NCBI RefSeq assembly: GCF_001428625.1
Contig: NZ_LMIE01000031.1
Coordinates: forward strand, 117,284 to 181,283
Direction: 5' to 3'
DNA: 64,000 nt
Source: Hydrogenophaga sp. Root209
Lineage (GTDB): Bacteria > Pseudomonadota > Gammaproteobacteria > Burkholderiales > Burkholderiaceae_C
Shown: positions 63,532 through 64,000 of the stretch, piece after piece
Position numbering within the stretch: the stretch's first letter is position 1
How the letters are laid out: each line of letters begins with the position of its first letter
Program-made: the position numbers and the translations under genes
The notes under the pieces: generated by a model
The model's input: only the letters and a program-made list of their open reading frames with translations
What the model was told of the DNA's origin: nothing
Database searches by the model: none

Positions 63532-64000
63532 TCAAAAACGGTGGCGCAAGCCGAACTGGATGCCGTTGGAATTCGAGCCGGCCACCGGGCTGTTGAAGCC
63601 CAGGGCGGCTGCAGCGTCGTTCGACACGGCGGTGAGGTGGCCGTAGACCGCGGTGCGCTTGGACAGGTTGTGGCTGGCCTGCAGCGTGTAGATCTTCGCG
63701 TCGTCGCTGGCGGCTGCTGCCGAACCGTTGACGTCCTTGGCTTGCGCCGCACCCACCGACACCGTGGTCTCGCCGAACCTGAATGCTGCGGCCAGACCGT
63801 AAACCTTGAGCTTCTTCGCCGCCTTGTCTTCCGCGTCGTAGTAGGCGGAGAGTTTGAACGCGCCGAAGTCGTAGGCACCGGCCAGCAACACCGCATCCTT
63901 GCCCTGCTTGCCGGCCAGCACGCCGTCGGCATCGGTCACCTGCATGATCGAGACGCCGGCCGTCAGCGGTCCGTTGGCGTACAGCGCATGCGCGCTCACC
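63532..64000 (-). CDS. Outer-membrane porin, C-terminal part (cut by window end)
   Basis: The last 155 residues of a Gram-negative porin: AGAYDFGAFKLSAYYDAED, YTLQASHNLSKRTAVYGHLT, and the terminal strand NGIQFGLRHRF with C-terminal Phe, the signal for outer-membrane insertion. Its start lies beyond the window. Same strand as tctC, tctB and tctA, but separated from them by the long hairpin. Confidence 0.9.
   Translation of the reverse strand, partial: VSAHALYANGPLTAGVSIMQVTDADGVLAGKQGKDAVLLAGAYDFGAFKLSAYYDAEDKAAKKLKVYGLAAAFRFGETTVSVGAAQAKDVNGSAAAASDDAKIYTLQASHNLSKRTAVYGHLTAVSNDAAAALGFNSPVAGSNSNGIQFGLRHRF

Noticed and set aside
1-64000. tRNA, rRNA, riboswitch or CRISPR array
   Set aside because: I read through the gaps between genes and found no clover-leaf, rRNA segment, recognisable aptamer or repeat-spacer array. 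Absence of a tRNA cannot be proved by eye.

Overview
The window is chromosomal DNA from a GC-rich Gram-negative bacterium, most likely a betaproteobacterium of the Burkholderiales (Comamonadaceae-like). Evidence: two Bug/TctC-type solute receptors, the MocR/LysR/Crp regulator repertoire, hopanoid-type squalene genes (hpnD, hpnE), a beta-barrel porin ending in Phe, an ESPR-type autotransporter and hairpin-rich intergenic repeats. Assignment to a genus is inference. I saw no rRNA, tRNA or CRISPR array.

Layout. 0-4.4 kb: a D-glucarate catabolic operon (receptor, gudD, aldolase, reductase) behind a promoter covered by two perfect palindromic operators. 4.4-10 kb: envelope protein, Crp-like regulator, acyl-CoA thioesterase, copper ATPase with a Met-rich lipoprotein, methyltransferase. 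10-23 kb: a decayed zone with a deleted flavoprotein gene, an IS66 remnant, a truncated DUF1428 gene, a wrecked nucleotide cyclase, a truncated erythromycin-esterase gene and a ynfA stub. Among them sit intact genes: rhodanese plus metallo-hydrolase, an autotransporter, SWIB, FKBP, an MFS transporter and an FN3 lipoprotein. 23-33.6 kb: ArgP/ArgO pair, DsbA/DsbB-like pair overlapping a CDF exporter with divergent MerR, a His-tailed DMT transporter, YqhA, a TPR plus HupE/UreJ_2 pair, an L,D-transpeptidase.

33.6-43.8 kb: sulfate uptake. A lone sbp is separated by a MocR-controlled stress block (azoR, mocR, ahpD-like, sugE and others) from a complete sbp-cysT-cysW-cysA operon. 43.8-52.6 kb: PRC-barrel protein, two more Crp/Fnr regulators, hemerythrin, hpnD-hpnE, SH3 protein, GST, HAD phosphatase, ferrochelatase, DUF2200. 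52.7-60.2 kb: on the minus strand, a sigma54-dependent activator followed by livK-G-F-H-M and an alpha/beta hydrolase. Between activator and livK lie a -24/-12 promoter and three copies of one dyad, which reads as a self-contained regulated uptake-and-hydrolysis unit. 60.2-64 kb: tctA and a tctC that has lost its stop codon and runs in frame into tctB across an inserted repeat, then a porin cut by the window end.

The strongest candidates for something not routinely described are the sigma54/triple-dyad liv operon, the tctC::tctB fusion, the duplicated MocR operator and an FNR-like protein with three of four cluster cysteines. I see no wholly unknown multi-gene system.
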